From assembly GCA_963753585.1 (NCBI GenBank), contig CAVWCU010000002.1, positions 1 to 64,000 on the forward strand: a stretch of DNA of 64,000 nucleotides, read 5' to 3'. The notes beneath the pieces are model-generated. The model ran no database searches. It was not told the DNA's origin and was given only the letters and a program-made list of their open reading frames with translations. Positions 42,953 to 51,267 of the stretch are shown piece by piece. The stretch's first letter is position 1. The number at the start of each line of letters is the position of its first letter. Both the position numbers and the translations under genes were made by a program. Source of the stretch: VRUE01 sp963753585. Lineage in GTDB: Bacteria; Actinomycetota; Thermoleophilia; Solirubrobacterales; 70-9.

Positions 42953-43702
42953 ATGAGGATCGTTTCGGTGATACAGGCACGTATGGGCTCCTCGCGGCTG
43001 CCGGGCAAGGTATTGATGACACTCTATGACCGACCGGTCATAGAGTGGGTACATGAACGGGCAAGCCGCATACCCGGCATAGCCGACGTGGTGGTTGCCA
43101 CAACCACAGCAAGAGCTGATGACGGGCTGGCTCGGTGGTGCGAGCGACATGGAATGACTGTGTTCCGAGGAAGTGAACACGATGTGCTAGATCGGTACAT
43201 TCGCTGCGCTAGGGAGCATGACGCCGACGCGGTCGTGCGCATAACCGCTGACTGCCCTTTGCTCGACCCAGGGGAGAGCGGGCGTGTAGTTGCGTCGTTC
43301 CTCGACACTCAAGCCTGCGACTACGCCAGCAACGTCGAACCACGAACCTATCCAGTTGGCCTCGACACGGAGGTGATCAGCCGCGATGCGCTGGAGGTCA
43401 GTGGGCGCGAGGCCGAGGACCCAAGCGACCTCGAGCATGTCACCTCCTTCGTTCGCCGTAACCCCATCCGGTTCCCTCAGGCCTCGGTCACCTTCGAGCC
43501 TGACGCCAGCAAGCACCGCTGGACACTCGACGAGATCGATGACTTCACCTTTCTCTCCGCGGTGGCCGAGCGACTGCAGCTGCGGAACTTCCAGGGGTCG
43601 ATGGCCGAGGTGCTGGCGATCCTTGACGCCGAGCCCGAGCTGCAAGGCCTCAACGCCGGGGTCACGGGGAACAGAGGCAATCGTGCCTCCCGGCCAAGCT
43701 GA
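42953..43702 (+). CDS. SpsF-family cytidylyltransferase, probable CMP-pseudaminic acid synthetase
   Basis: A 249-aa CTP-transferase of the SpsF/NeuA superfamily, with the signature SVIQARMGSSRLPGKVL at the N-terminus, VVVATTTARADDGLA, VVRITADCPLLDPGE (metal-binding Asp) and NVEPRTYPVGLDTEVI. In a pseudaminic pathway this step activates the nonulosonic acid with CTP. It is of the SpsF type rather than the classical PseF type (which starts IIPARGGSKR), but no other CMP-transferase is visible and all other Pse steps are present, so I infer it fills this role. GGAGG precedes the ATG. It is convergent with pseB. Confidence 0.78.
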   Translation: MRIVSVIQARMGSSRLPGKVLMTLYDRPVIEWVHERASRIPGIADVVVATTTARADDGLARWCERHGMTVFRGSEHDVLDRYIRCAREHDADAVVRITADCPLLDPGESGRVVASFLDTQACDYASNVEPRTYPVGLDTEVISRDALEVSGREAEDPSDLEHVTSFVRRNPIRFPQASVTFEPDASKHRWTLDEIDDFTFLSAVAERLQLRNFQGSMAEVLAILDAEPELQGLNAGVTGNRGNRASRPS

Positions 43703-43704
43703 GA

Positions 43705-44727
43705 TCAGGCCGCGGTGGCGGTTGCAGCTACCTTGGCACGAAGCTCCTCGACCGTCAGCCACTGATCGTTCGTGTCGCTCGCGTAACGGAAGCCGTCGGG
43801 CAGGCTGCCGATCGAACCGTGGTCCCGCAGCTGCCAGGACGCGTACTCGGGCACGATCACATAGCCGAAGTCGGCGTCGATCGCGTGGCGGGCCTCGTCC
43901 TCGGTGACGAGCACCTCGTGCAGCTTCTCCCCGGCGCGAATGCCGATCGTCTTCCGTTCACAGCTGGGGGCCAGCGCCTCGGCGATGTCAAGCACCCGCA
44001 TCGACGGTATGCGCGGCACGAACGTCTCGCCACCCCCCACCCGGCCCAGGCACTCGAGCACGAACTCGACCGCGCCCTCGAGCGTGATCCAGAACCGGGT
44101 CATGCGCTCGTCGGTGATCGTGATGACGCCGGTCTTGGCCTGCTCGCGGAATAGCGGTATCACGCTTCCCCGGCTGCCCATCACGTTGCCGTAGCGAACG
44201 GATGCGAAACGGGCCGCCGAATCTGTCGCGTAGGCATTTCCCTGTGCCAGGACCTTCTCGGCAGCGAGCTTGGTCGCTCCGTAGAGGTTGACGGGATTGA
44301 CCGCCTTGTCGGTGGACAGCGCGAGCGTCAGCGGGACATCGTTGTGAATCGCTGCCGAAACCACGTTCTCGGCTCCGACCAGGTTCGTCTGCACCGCCTC
44401 GAACGGGTTGTACTCGCAGGCTGGCACCTGCTTCATCGCAGCAGCGTGAACGATGACGTCGACACCGCGGGTGGCCCGGGTCAGGCGCGGAAGGTCTCTC
44501 ACATCGCCGATCAGGAAGCGCAGGCGATCCTCATCGGCGTAGCGCCGCTGCAATTCCGACTGCTTGAGCTCGTCACGGCTGAAGATCCGCACCGTTTTCG
44601 GCTCGTGATCGCGCAGCACGTTCTCGATGAAGCATTTGCCGAACGATCCGGTGCCACCGGTGACAAGCACCGTCTTGCCCTTCAGCTGGGGGCTCGGTTC
44701 TCTCGCGGAGGGGGTCATCATCGGCAT
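43705..44727 (-). CDS. pseB: UDP-GlcNAc 4,6-dehydratase (inverting), PseB
   Basis: First enzyme of pseudaminic acid synthesis; it makes the 4-keto-6-deoxy sugar from UDP-GlcNAc while inverting C5. The 340-aa protein has the NAD motif VTGGTGSFGKCF, then FSRDELKQSEL, VDVIVHAAAMKQVPACEYNPFEA, the STDKAVNPVNLYGATKLAAE region with catalytic Thr/Asp/Lys and YxxxK, and YGNVMGSRGSVIPLF, all typical of PseB/FlaA1. It is transcribed opposite to the rest of the pathway and diverges from pseC with 82 bases between the likely starts. Confidence 0.93.
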   Translation of the reverse strand: MPMMTPSAREPSPQLKGKTVLVTGGTGSFGKCFIENVLRDHEPKTVRIFSRDELKQSELQRRYADEDRLRFLIGDVRDLPRLTRATRGVDVIVHAAAMKQVPACEYNPFEAVQTNLVGAENVVSAAIHNDVPLTLALSTDKAVNPVNLYGATKLAAEKVLAQGNAYATDSAARFASVRYGNVMGSRGSVIPLFREQAKTGVITITDERMTRFWITLEGAVEFVLECLGRVGGGETFVPRIPSMRVLDIAEALAPSCERKTIGIRAGEKLHEVLVTEDEARHAIDADFGYVIVPEYASWQLRDHGSIGSLPDGFRYASDTNDQWLTVEELRAKVAATATAA

Positions 44728-44809
44728 CTGCCGGACCGTGGCCTGGCCAGGGCAGTCTAACTGCCTACCGGCGTGCCCGAGCCGCTTCCCGCTACCGTTC
44801 GCGACGCCG

Positions 44810-45967
44810 GTGATCCCCTACTCGAAGCAGAGCCTCGACGCCGACGACAGGGCCGCCGTCGCGGCCGTGCTCGAAAGCGAGTGGCTCACCCAGGGACCGG
44901 CTGTGAGCAGCTTCGAGAGCGCCTTCGCCACCCGCTGCCAGGTCCCTCACGCTGTCGTCTTCTCCTCGGGGACGGCAGCGTTGCACGCAGCAGCGTTCGC
45001 CGCCGGGGTTGAGGAGGGCGACGAAATCGTGACCAGCGCGATCACCTTCGCGGCCAGCGCCAACTGCGGCGCCTACCTCGGCGCGCGCCCGCGCTTCGCC
45101 GACATCGAGGCGGAGACATGGAACGTCTCGGCCGCCACCCTGGAGCCAGCGATGACCCCGCGGGTCAAGGCCGTGATCCCAGTTCACTTCGCCGGCCTGC
45201 CGGTGCAGATCGAGCCGATCCGCGATCTGGTCGGCCCCAACGTCGCGATCGTCGAGGACGCGGCGCACGCGCTCGGCGGCAACACCGGCGGCGAGGAGGT
45301 CGGCTCCTGCGCCCACTCCGACATGGCGATCTTCAGCCTCCACCCGACCAAGGCGATCACCGCCTGTGAGGGCGGGGTGGTGACGACGCGGGACCCAACC
45401 CTGGCCGAACGACTCTCCACCTTCCGCCAGCACGGCATGGTGCGCGACCCCGAGCGCTTCGTCCATCCAGAGGGCGCCGGCAACGAGGGCCCCTGGTACC
45501 ACGAGCAACAGCACCTCGGCTTCAACTACCGGCTCTCCGACGTGCACGCGGCACTCGGCGAGTCACAGCTGGTCAAGCTCGACGACCACGTTGCCGCCCG
45601 CAACGCCGTGGCCAGCCGCTACCGCGAAGGGCTGACGGGGATCGAAGGGCTCGAACTGCCACCGCAGCCGGCCGGGAACACCCGACACGCCTACCACCTC
45701 TTCGTCATCCATCTGCGCGAGGGCACGCGCCGGCGCCTCGAGCTCTATCGGCGGCTCTTCGAGAGCGACATCCGCGCCCAGGTCCACTACATCCCGGTCT
45801 ACCGCCATCCTTACTATCGCCGCGCCTTCGGCTACGCACCGGGGCTTTGCCCCGAGGCCGAGCGCTACTACTCGGGCTGTCTCTCGATCCCCTGTTATCC
45901 GGGGCTCTCGCAATCCGAGCAGGAACGTGTGATCGAAGTCGTCCGCGAGGTCATGGCCAATGGCTGA
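44810..45967 (+). CDS. pseC: UDP-4-amino-sugar aminotransferase, PseC
   Basis: PLP-dependent aminotransferase for the second step, placing an amino group at C4. The 385-aa protein begins VIPYSKQSLDADDRAAV, carries VFSSGTAALHAAAFAAGV, IPVHFAGLPVQ, VEDAAHALGG and the PLP lysine in FSLHPTKAITACEGG (K181). The start is a GTG at 44810, matching the family N-terminus; the open frame upstream overlaps the divergent pseB. Its last eight bases overlap pseI. With pseI and pseG it forms a tight plus-strand operon. Confidence 0.92.
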   Translation: MIPYSKQSLDADDRAAVAAVLESEWLTQGPAVSSFESAFATRCQVPHAVVFSSGTAALHAAAFAAGVEEGDEIVTSAITFAASANCGAYLGARPRFADIEAETWNVSAATLEPAMTPRVKAVIPVHFAGLPVQIEPIRDLVGPNVAIVEDAAHALGGNTGGEEVGSCAHSDMAIFSLHPTKAITACEGGVVTTRDPTLAERLSTFRQHGMVRDPERFVHPEGAGNEGPWYHEQQHLGFNYRLSDVHAALGESQLVKLDDHVAARNAVASRYREGLTGIEGLELPPQPAGNTRHAYHLFVIHLREGTRRRLELYRRLFESDIRAQVHYIPVYRHPYYRRAFGYAPGLCPEAERYYSGCLSIPCYPGLSQSEQERVIEVVREVMANG

Positions 45968-47027
45968 GTGGGCCGGGCTCCCAGCCAGCTTCGACCTCGG
46001 TGGACGGCCGGTCGGCGACGGTCAGCCCACCTACGTGATCGCCGAGGCGGGCGCCAACCACAACCGCGACCTCGGAGTCGCACGCGAGCTGATCGACGTC
46101 GCCGCAGAGGCCGGCGCCGACGCGGTCAAGTTCCAGACCTACTCGGGCAAGGCCCTCTACTCGTCCAAGGCGCCCGGCTTCGAGTACCTCGCGCCTATCG
46201 GCGCGAAGAGCCCCTCCGAGCTGCTCGAGGAAATCTCCCTGCCCCGCGAGTGGCAGGGAGATCTGCGCGATCACGCCGCCTCGCGCGGGATCGCTTTCTT
46301 CTCGACGCCGTTCGACGTGGAGGCGGTGGCGGAGCTCGACGAGCTCGATGTCCCGGCGATGAAGATTTCCTCCTTCGAGATTGTCGACCCTGAGTTGATC
46401 GGGGCTGCTGCCCGCACCGGGCGCCCCCTGCTGATCTCGACCGGAATGGCCACCCTGGGCGAGGTCGAGGACGCGCTGCGCGACGCCGTCGCCGCGGGCG
46501 CGGGGGCCGCTGGCCTGATGCAATGCACTTCGGTTTACCCCGCCCCTCCAGAGCGCGCCAACCTGCGAGCGATGGCGACGATGCGCGCCGCCTTCGGCGT
46601 GCCGGTCGGCCTCTCCGATCACACCACCGGTATCGCGGTGCCAATCGCGGCCGCAGCGCTGGGGGCTTCCTTCGTCGAGAAGCATTACACGCTCGACCGC
46701 ACGATGGAGGGTCCCGATCACCCCTTCGCGCTTGAGCCGGAGGAGCTGAAGGCGATGGTCACCGGCATCCGCGAGGCACAGGCCGCACTTGGCGACGGAT
46801 GCAAGCGCGGGCCCGGGCCGGAGGAGGCAAAAGAGATGTACCGGCTGGCCCGCCGTAGCCTGATCGTCGTAGGCGACCATCCCGCCGGCACCGTGCTTAG
46901 CGCAGAGATGCTGACCAGGAAGCGTCCGGGCTTTGGCATCGCCCCCAGGGACCTGCCGAAGGTCGTCGGGCGCCCCCTGACGATCGCCGTCGAGCACGAC
47001 GACGTCCTAACCTGGGAGATGCTCTGA
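45960..47027 (+). CDS. pseI: Pseudaminic acid synthase, PseI (NeuB family)
   Basis: Condenses the pathway six-carbon sugar with phosphoenolpyruvate to make the nine-carbon acid. The 355-aa protein has the NeuB TIM barrel: VIAEAGANHNRDLGVAREL, ADAVKFQTY, FFSTPFDVEAV, MKISSFEIVD, LLISTGMATL, QCTSVYPAPPE and VGLSDHTTGIAVP, followed by the metal-binding VEKHYTLDRTMEGPDHPFALEP. An antifreeze-type SAF domain (RSLIVVGDHPAGTVLSAEML to RPGFGIAP) ends the protein. It overlaps pseC by eight bases. NeuB, LegI and PseI are close; the flanking PseB/C/G/H genes make PseI most likely. Confidence 0.92.
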   Translation: MAEWAGLPASFDLGGRPVGDGQPTYVIAEAGANHNRDLGVARELIDVAAEAGADAVKFQTYSGKALYSSKAPGFEYLAPIGAKSPSELLEEISLPREWQGDLRDHAASRGIAFFSTPFDVEAVAELDELDVPAMKISSFEIVDPELIGAAARTGRPLLISTGMATLGEVEDALRDAVAAGAGAAGLMQCTSVYPAPPERANLRAMATMRAAFGVPVGLSDHTTGIAVPIAAAALGASFVEKHYTLDRTMEGPDHPFALEPEELKAMVTGIREAQAALGDGCKRGPGPEEAKEMYRLARRSLIVVGDHPAGTVLSAEMLTRKRPGFGIAPRDLPKVVGRPLTIAVEHDDVLTWEML

Positions 47028-47047
47028 CGGGCGGCGGCGCGACGGCG

Positions 47048-47962
47048 TTGCGGGTCCGGATCGTCGCTGACGCGAGCGCCGGCGTCGGGCTCGGTCACCT
47101 AGCCCGTTGTACGGCGCTCGCATGCGCCCTGGGCGAGAAGGGCTTCGAGATCCAGGCACTCGGCCTTGGCGCCCTGGAGGAGGTCGAGGTCGACGGGGTG
47201 CGCTGGGCGCCGTGGCAACCCGACCTCAGAGCCCTCGGGGAAGCGATCCCGGACCTGCTCGTGCTCGACAGCTACGATCGCATCGCCTGGCTTCGGACGG
47301 TGGAACTGCCGCACAAGCTCCTCGTCGCATTCGAGGACGCTCTTCCGCACCCTGGCGCAGCGGGCATTGTCATCGCGCTTCCGGACGGGCTCGGGCAACG
47401 CGACGGGGAACTCGCCGGCCTGCCGTTCGCCTGCCTGCGCCGGCCCTTCTGGGAGGTCGGGCCGCGCAGGCTCCGAGACTCGCCCGAGCAGGTCCTGGTC
47501 ACCACCGGCGGCGGCGACCTCGGCGGCCTCGCAGGCCGCATCGCGGCGCATCTGAACGAGCGGCTGCCCGGGATCCAAATCAAGCTCGTCCGGGGCCCAG
47601 GGTTCGCCGCCGAGCCGCCCCAGGGCGTCACGGTGCTCGAGCGGCCCGCCTCGCTGCTGAAACCGCTGCTGGACGCCGATGCTGTCGTCTGCGCCGGCGG
47701 CCAGACGATACTCGAGGCCGCCGCAACCGGAACACCGGCCCTCGTGTTGGAGGGAGCACCCAACCAGCGCCGCCAAATCGCCGCTCTCGCCGCTTGCGAG
47801 GCCATCCTTCAGGTGCGCGAGGTCGAGGTTCCCGACATTCTGGAGCGCCTGCTCGGCTCGGCTTCGCAACGAAGGCAGCTTGCCACTCGAAGTCAGAGAG
47901 CGGTCGACGGGCGCGGTGCGCTTCGCGTCGCCGCCGAGCTGGAGGCACTGGCCTGCGGCTAG
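47048..47962 (+). CDS. pseG: UDP-sugar hydrolase, PseG
   Basis: Removes UDP from the diacetamido sugar before condensation. The 304-aa GT-B-like protein has RIVADASAGVGLGHLARC, where H17 in GxGHxxR is the catalytic base, LLVLDSYDRIAWLR, VLVTTGGGDLGGLAGRIA, and VVCAGGQTILEAAATGTPAL in the UDP site. Start is a TTG at 47048, 20 bases after pseI. Identity is somewhat low compared with classical PseG in the middle third, but fold landmarks and neighbours agree. Confidence 0.87.
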   Translation: MRVRIVADASAGVGLGHLARCTALACALGEKGFEIQALGLGALEEVEVDGVRWAPWQPDLRALGEAIPDLLVLDSYDRIAWLRTVELPHKLLVAFEDALPHPGAAGIVIALPDGLGQRDGELAGLPFACLRRPFWEVGPRRLRDSPEQVLVTTGGGDLGGLAGRIAAHLNERLPGIQIKLVRGPGFAAEPPQGVTVLERPASLLKPLLDADAVVCAGGQTILEAAATGTPALVLEGAPNQRRQIAALAACEAILQVREVEVPDILERLLGSASQRRQLATRSQRAVDGRGALRVAAELEALACG

Positions 47963-48004
47963 GATCTCCCTGTCGGCGAATTGCCAGTCGAGCAGTGAAA
48001 CCAA

Positions 48005-48499
48005 GTGGATGAAATCACCGCAGACAAGCTGACGCTCCGGCCCGCCTGCATCGAGGATTCCGACTTCCTGCTTGAACTGCGTAACGATCCGACGACCCGA
48101 CGCTTCTCCTTCACCCAACACACGATTTCAAAGCGCGAGCACCTAACCTGGCTGACCGCACGTCTGTCAGACCCGGCGTCCCTCATGTGGATCGCTCTCC
48201 GCGATGGGTTGCGTAGCGGCCAACTTCGACTGACCATGCTCGACGAATTCACCGCTGAAGTGGACATAGCGGTTGCGCCTGATCTCCGTGGCCGAGGCAT
48301 CGGCCGGTCGATGATCGCCCGCACAGGAGGGCTTTGCGAAGACTCATGGCCAAGCGTGCTCTGCTTGCATGCCCACGTAAAACCGGACAACGCAGCTTCG
48401 CTTCGAGCGTTTCTGGCGGCAGGCTTTAACGAGCTGCGTTCCCAGAAGGACCCCAGGCGGGTCTCATTGGAGCTCAAGCTTCCACATCGCCACCACTGA
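48005..48499 (+). CDS. pseH: GNAT N-acetyltransferase, PseH-like
   Basis: Acetylates the 4-amino group of the UDP sugar made by PseC, using acetyl-CoA. The 164-aa protein is a RimJ/RimL-type GNAT: LRPACIEDSDFLLELRNDP at the start, VDIAVAPDLRGRGIGRSMI with the CoA-binding RGRGIG loop, and HVKPDNAASLRAFLAAGF. LRNDPxxR is typical of PseH. It starts at a GTG 42 bases after pseG. From here on the DNA is less GC-rich than upstream. A different acetyl acceptor is possible but the pathway needs this step. Confidence 0.82.
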   Translation: MDEITADKLTLRPACIEDSDFLLELRNDPTTRRFSFTQHTISKREHLTWLTARLSDPASLMWIALRDGLRSGQLRLTMLDEFTAEVDIAVAPDLRGRGIGRSMIARTGGLCEDSWPSVLCLHAHVKPDNAASLRAFLAAGFNELRSQKDPRRVSLELKLPHRHH

Positions 48500-49195
48500 G
48501 TGCAACGCGGTATAACTGCCGTAATGCGCAGAGTCCTGGTAATAGTGGCGCACCCCGATGACGAGGCCCTTGGGTGCGGAGGAACGATTGCACGTCATGC
48601 CGCGGAAGGCGATTCTGTCGCGGTAATAAGCATGACAAATGGGGTGGGATCGCGAGCGGCTGACAAGGACTCGGGACATCGACGTCGGGTTGCAGCTGAA
48701 AAAAGCGCCGAAATACTCGGCTTCGATTGGATTGCCACTGGAACGTTTCCAGATAATGCGCTGGACTCCGTGCCGCTGCTTGATGTCGTTCAATTCATCG
48801 AGAAAGCCAAACTAGAGCACTCACCCTCCCTGATCTATACGCATCATGGTGGAGACCTCAACATCGACCACCAGGTTGTCTGCAGGTCCGTACTCACGGC
48901 TTGCCGGCCTCAACCTGCCGATGGAGCACCGGAGATTCGAACGTTCGAGGTGGCATCCTCTACAGAGTGGAATTCGCCGACAGTTGGAACTCAGTTCTCA
49001 CCCAGCCTCTCTATCGGAATAGAGAGGTTCTGGAAGGCCAAGGAAGCGAGCCTACTCGCATACGCCGAGGAGATGAGAGAACCGCCCCATGCTCGATCGC
49101 TCGACGGCCTCCGACACCTCGCGGCCCTCCGAGGTCACCAGGTTGGCTTGCCTCTTGCCGAGGCATTTATGCTAATCAGGCGAGTGTTACCGTAG
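48500..49195 (+). CDS. PIG-L/LmbE family N-deacetylase
   Basis: A 231-aa zinc-dependent deacetylase of the PIG-L family, which remove N-acetyl groups from GlcNAc-type sugars. The Zn and catalytic motif AHPDDEALGCGG is near the N-terminus, with YTHHGGDLNIDHQVV supplying the third ligand. The GTG at 48500 follows the pseH stop without a gap; an ATG at 48524 (MRRVLVIVAHPDDE) is the alternative. The next gene encodes a formyltransferase, so the natural reading is that this enzyme frees an amino group on the nonulosonic acid or another glycan sugar, which is then formylated. Confidence 0.85.
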   Translation: MQRGITAVMRRVLVIVAHPDDEALGCGGTIARHAAEGDSVAVISMTNGVGSRAADKDSGHRRRVAAEKSAEILGFDWIATGTFPDNALDSVPLLDVVQFIEKAKLEHSPSLIYTHHGGDLNIDHQVVCRSVLTACRPQPADGAPEIRTFEVASSTEWNSPTVGTQFSPSLSIGIERFWKAKEASLLAYAEEMREPPHARSLDGLRHLAALRGHQVGLPLAEAFMLIRRVLP

Positions 49196-49204
49196 CGAGG
49201 ATCT

Positions 49205-49897
49205 ATGGCAAGCTATGTAATCGCCTGTTCGACTCCGTGGTTCTGGCAAGCCTGGGCACACCGCGAGCACCCCCCGGGGGACTGGATCGAGGTTCGAGAC
49301 AACCCGCTTACCATGGATCTCCTAGCACGTATCAATCCTAGATACGTGTTCTTTCCGCACTGGTCGCAAATTGTGCCGTCGGAGGTATTTGACCGTTGGG
49401 AGTGTGTTTGCTTTCACTCAACTCCAGTTCCCTATGGGCGTGGCGGAAGTCCGGTCCAGAATATGATCGCCCATGGGCATGCGAGTACAGAAGTGACTGC
49501 GCTCCGCATGGAACAGGAGATCGATGCCGGGCCGGTATACCTGCGTGAGCCTGTTTCACTGCTGGGCGGCGGGGATGAGGTATATCTCCGGATTGGAGTG
49601 GTTATTGCACAGATGATCGGCACGATCGTAGCCACTGAGCCCCATCCGGTCCCTCAAGAGGGTGAGATCGTGCAGTTTCAACGGCGCAATCCGACTCAGA
49701 GTCGTCTACCGGAATGTGGTTCGCTGGAGTCTCTCTTTGATTTCGTCCGGATGCTGGACGCTCACGGCTATCCTGCGGCATTTGCCGAGATCGGGCCATG
49801 GCGTCTTGAGTTCCGCCGACCCGTGCTGCGGCCAGAGGGGATCGAGGCAGACGTACGGATCACTAGGATCGGCCAGGCTGGCGATTCACCCGGTTGA
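49205..49897 (+). CDS. Formyltransferase-family protein (probable sugar N-formyltransferase)
   Basis: A 230-aa protein of the methionyl-tRNA/sugar formyltransferase family, which use N10-formyltetrahydrofolate. The catalytic His (H71 in CFHSTPVPYGRGGSP) and Asp (D107 in MEQEIDAGPVY) are present. The usual catalytic Asn two residues before the His is Cys69. It is shorter than methionyl-tRNA formyltransferase (about 310 aa) and lacks the tRNA-binding C-terminal domain. Nine bases after the deacetylase gene, it likely replaces a removed acetyl group by formyl. DNA is relatively AT-rich here. Confidence 0.8.
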   Translation: MASYVIACSTPWFWQAWAHREHPPGDWIEVRDNPLTMDLLARINPRYVFFPHWSQIVPSEVFDRWECVCFHSTPVPYGRGGSPVQNMIAHGHASTEVTALRMEQEIDAGPVYLREPVSLLGGGDEVYLRIGVVIAQMIGTIVATEPHPVPQEGEIVQFQRRNPTQSRLPECGSLESLFDFVRMLDAHGYPAAFAEIGPWRLEFRRPVLRPEGIEADVRITRIGQAGDSPG

Positions 49898-49905
49898 ATG
49901 GCGGT

Positions 49906-51186
49906 TCACGCCTGGACGGGCTCCAGCCGGGGCTGTTCAGCCGGAGTGGCGGCCGCCTCAACAGCGCGATCGCGCTTGGCAGGTCTCCACAGAACGGCCA
50001 CTACGCAGATGAGCAGCGAGATTATCTGCGTCCGGTAGCGGAACGCGGTACCCGCGTTGCCAGCGCTCAGCGAGTAGGCCATGAGCAGGAAGACGGTGAG
50101 GTAGACGAGGGGACCGGCCCGAGCCATGATGCTTCCACGACTCCGGTACGCACACCTGACGAGGAAGAAGAGGGCGAAGTAAGCCGCGGCCGTGCCCAGC
50201 AGTCCCAGTCCCTGGCTGATGTTCCCCAGCTGCCACGGGAGGGGACGCAGCAGGACGTCCAGGCTGCGCCGCGGGAGGTTTCTGACAATGGCCCCGCGGG
50301 TCGAGAAGTCGACGCGTTCGAGGCTCAAGTTCGAGCCGTCCGAGGCGTTCATTTCCTGAGACAGCTGCAGGTTCTCCTCGAGACTTTCGCTGGTCGAGGC
50401 GTTGAGCACGGTGGGTGCAGTGACCGCGGCGAAGAGGACTACGGAAGCGACGAGGGCAAGTGAACGGATCGCCGTGCGGTGCTCGGCCCGCAACCCCGCG
50501 TGGAGGAGAATGGCTGCACCGGCGGCGATCAGAAACCAGCCAGCGTAGTGGCGCGTGGCGACCGCTATCAGGCATCCGGCCACGACCATGATCAGGTTGC
50601 GCGGCTCTCCACGCTTCCAAACCTTTGCACCACCCAGGGCAACGAGCCCGATCGCGAGCAGCATGTTCGCCTCCTTGTGCAGGAGACTGGAGAAAAAGAT
50701 GCTGGCGGGCTCGAATGCGAGCAGCCACATTGAGAGTACGGACGCCCGCGGCCCGGCGAGCTCATAGACGGCGGCGGCCAAGAGGACCAGGCCGATAACG
50801 GCTATTCCGACCTGGGTCACGCGCATCGCCAGTTCCGGCGATTCGAGAACGTATCGCTGCACGGCGAGGGTAAAGACATGCAGTTCGCGCAGCAGCGCGT
50901 GCGTCCACTGGTCGGATCCCGGAACGGTTTCGGCAATGAGGTTGGCCCTCACCAGGAAGCCAACCTCGTCGCCACCGCGAAGGCTCTGCGCCACTGGCGT
51001 CAGCGAGATCAGGCCAGCCGCGACCACGCGCACACCAAAGGCAATCACAGCCGCACTGCCGATGGCAAATCCCGGCCTGGTTCGACTCAAGCTTCCGATG
51101 AGGAGGACAATCGCCCCGCCCATCAAGACGATCATCGCAAGCGTCGCCAGGCTGGAATAGAGGCTCTGGTCGGAGATCGGAGCCAT
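49906..51186 (-). CDS. Polytopic membrane protein of unknown function in the glycan locus
   Basis: A 426-aa protein with about 10 hydrophobic helices. The first external loop holds RGGDEVGFLVRANLI, and ERVDFSTRGAIVRNLPRRS precedes a late helix pair. The helix number, GGDE loop and C-terminal cytoplasmic basic tail recall GT-C or Wzy-like membrane enzymes of polysaccharide loci, but no specific family motif is seen. The ATG at 51186 is preferred; a GTG at 51240 is possible but would leave only 27 bases to the divergent kinase gene. It ends eight bases from the convergent formyltransferase. Confidence 0.72.
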   Translation of the reverse strand: MAPISDQSLYSSLATLAMIVLMGGAIVLLIGSLSRTRPGFAIGSAAVIAFGVRVVAAGLISLTPVAQSLRGGDEVGFLVRANLIAETVPGSDQWTHALLRELHVFTLAVQRYVLESPELAMRVTQVGIAVIGLVLLAAAVYELAGPRASVLSMWLLAFEPASIFFSSLLHKEANMLLAIGLVALGGAKVWKRGEPRNLIMVVAGCLIAVATRHYAGWFLIAAGAAILLHAGLRAEHRTAIRSLALVASVVLFAAVTAPTVLNASTSESLEENLQLSQEMNASDGSNLSLERVDFSTRGAIVRNLPRRSLDVLLRPLPWQLGNISQGLGLLGTAAAYFALFFLVRCAYRSRGSIMARAGPLVYLTVFLLMAYSLSAGNAGTAFRYRTQIISLLICVVAVLWRPAKRDRAVEAAATPAEQPRLEPVQA

Positions 51187-51267
51187 GCTGCCGGTGAACG
51201 ATAGCCGGGTGGAGGCTGCCAGCGTCAGGCCAGATCCCACGCCTACGCTGCATATACTTTCGGCTCA

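Noticed and set aside
45960..47027. Sialic (Neu5Ac) or legionaminic acid synthase
   Set aside because: No NeuC/NeuA or LegB/LegC-type genes are present, whereas PseB, PseC, PseG and PseH-like genes flank it.
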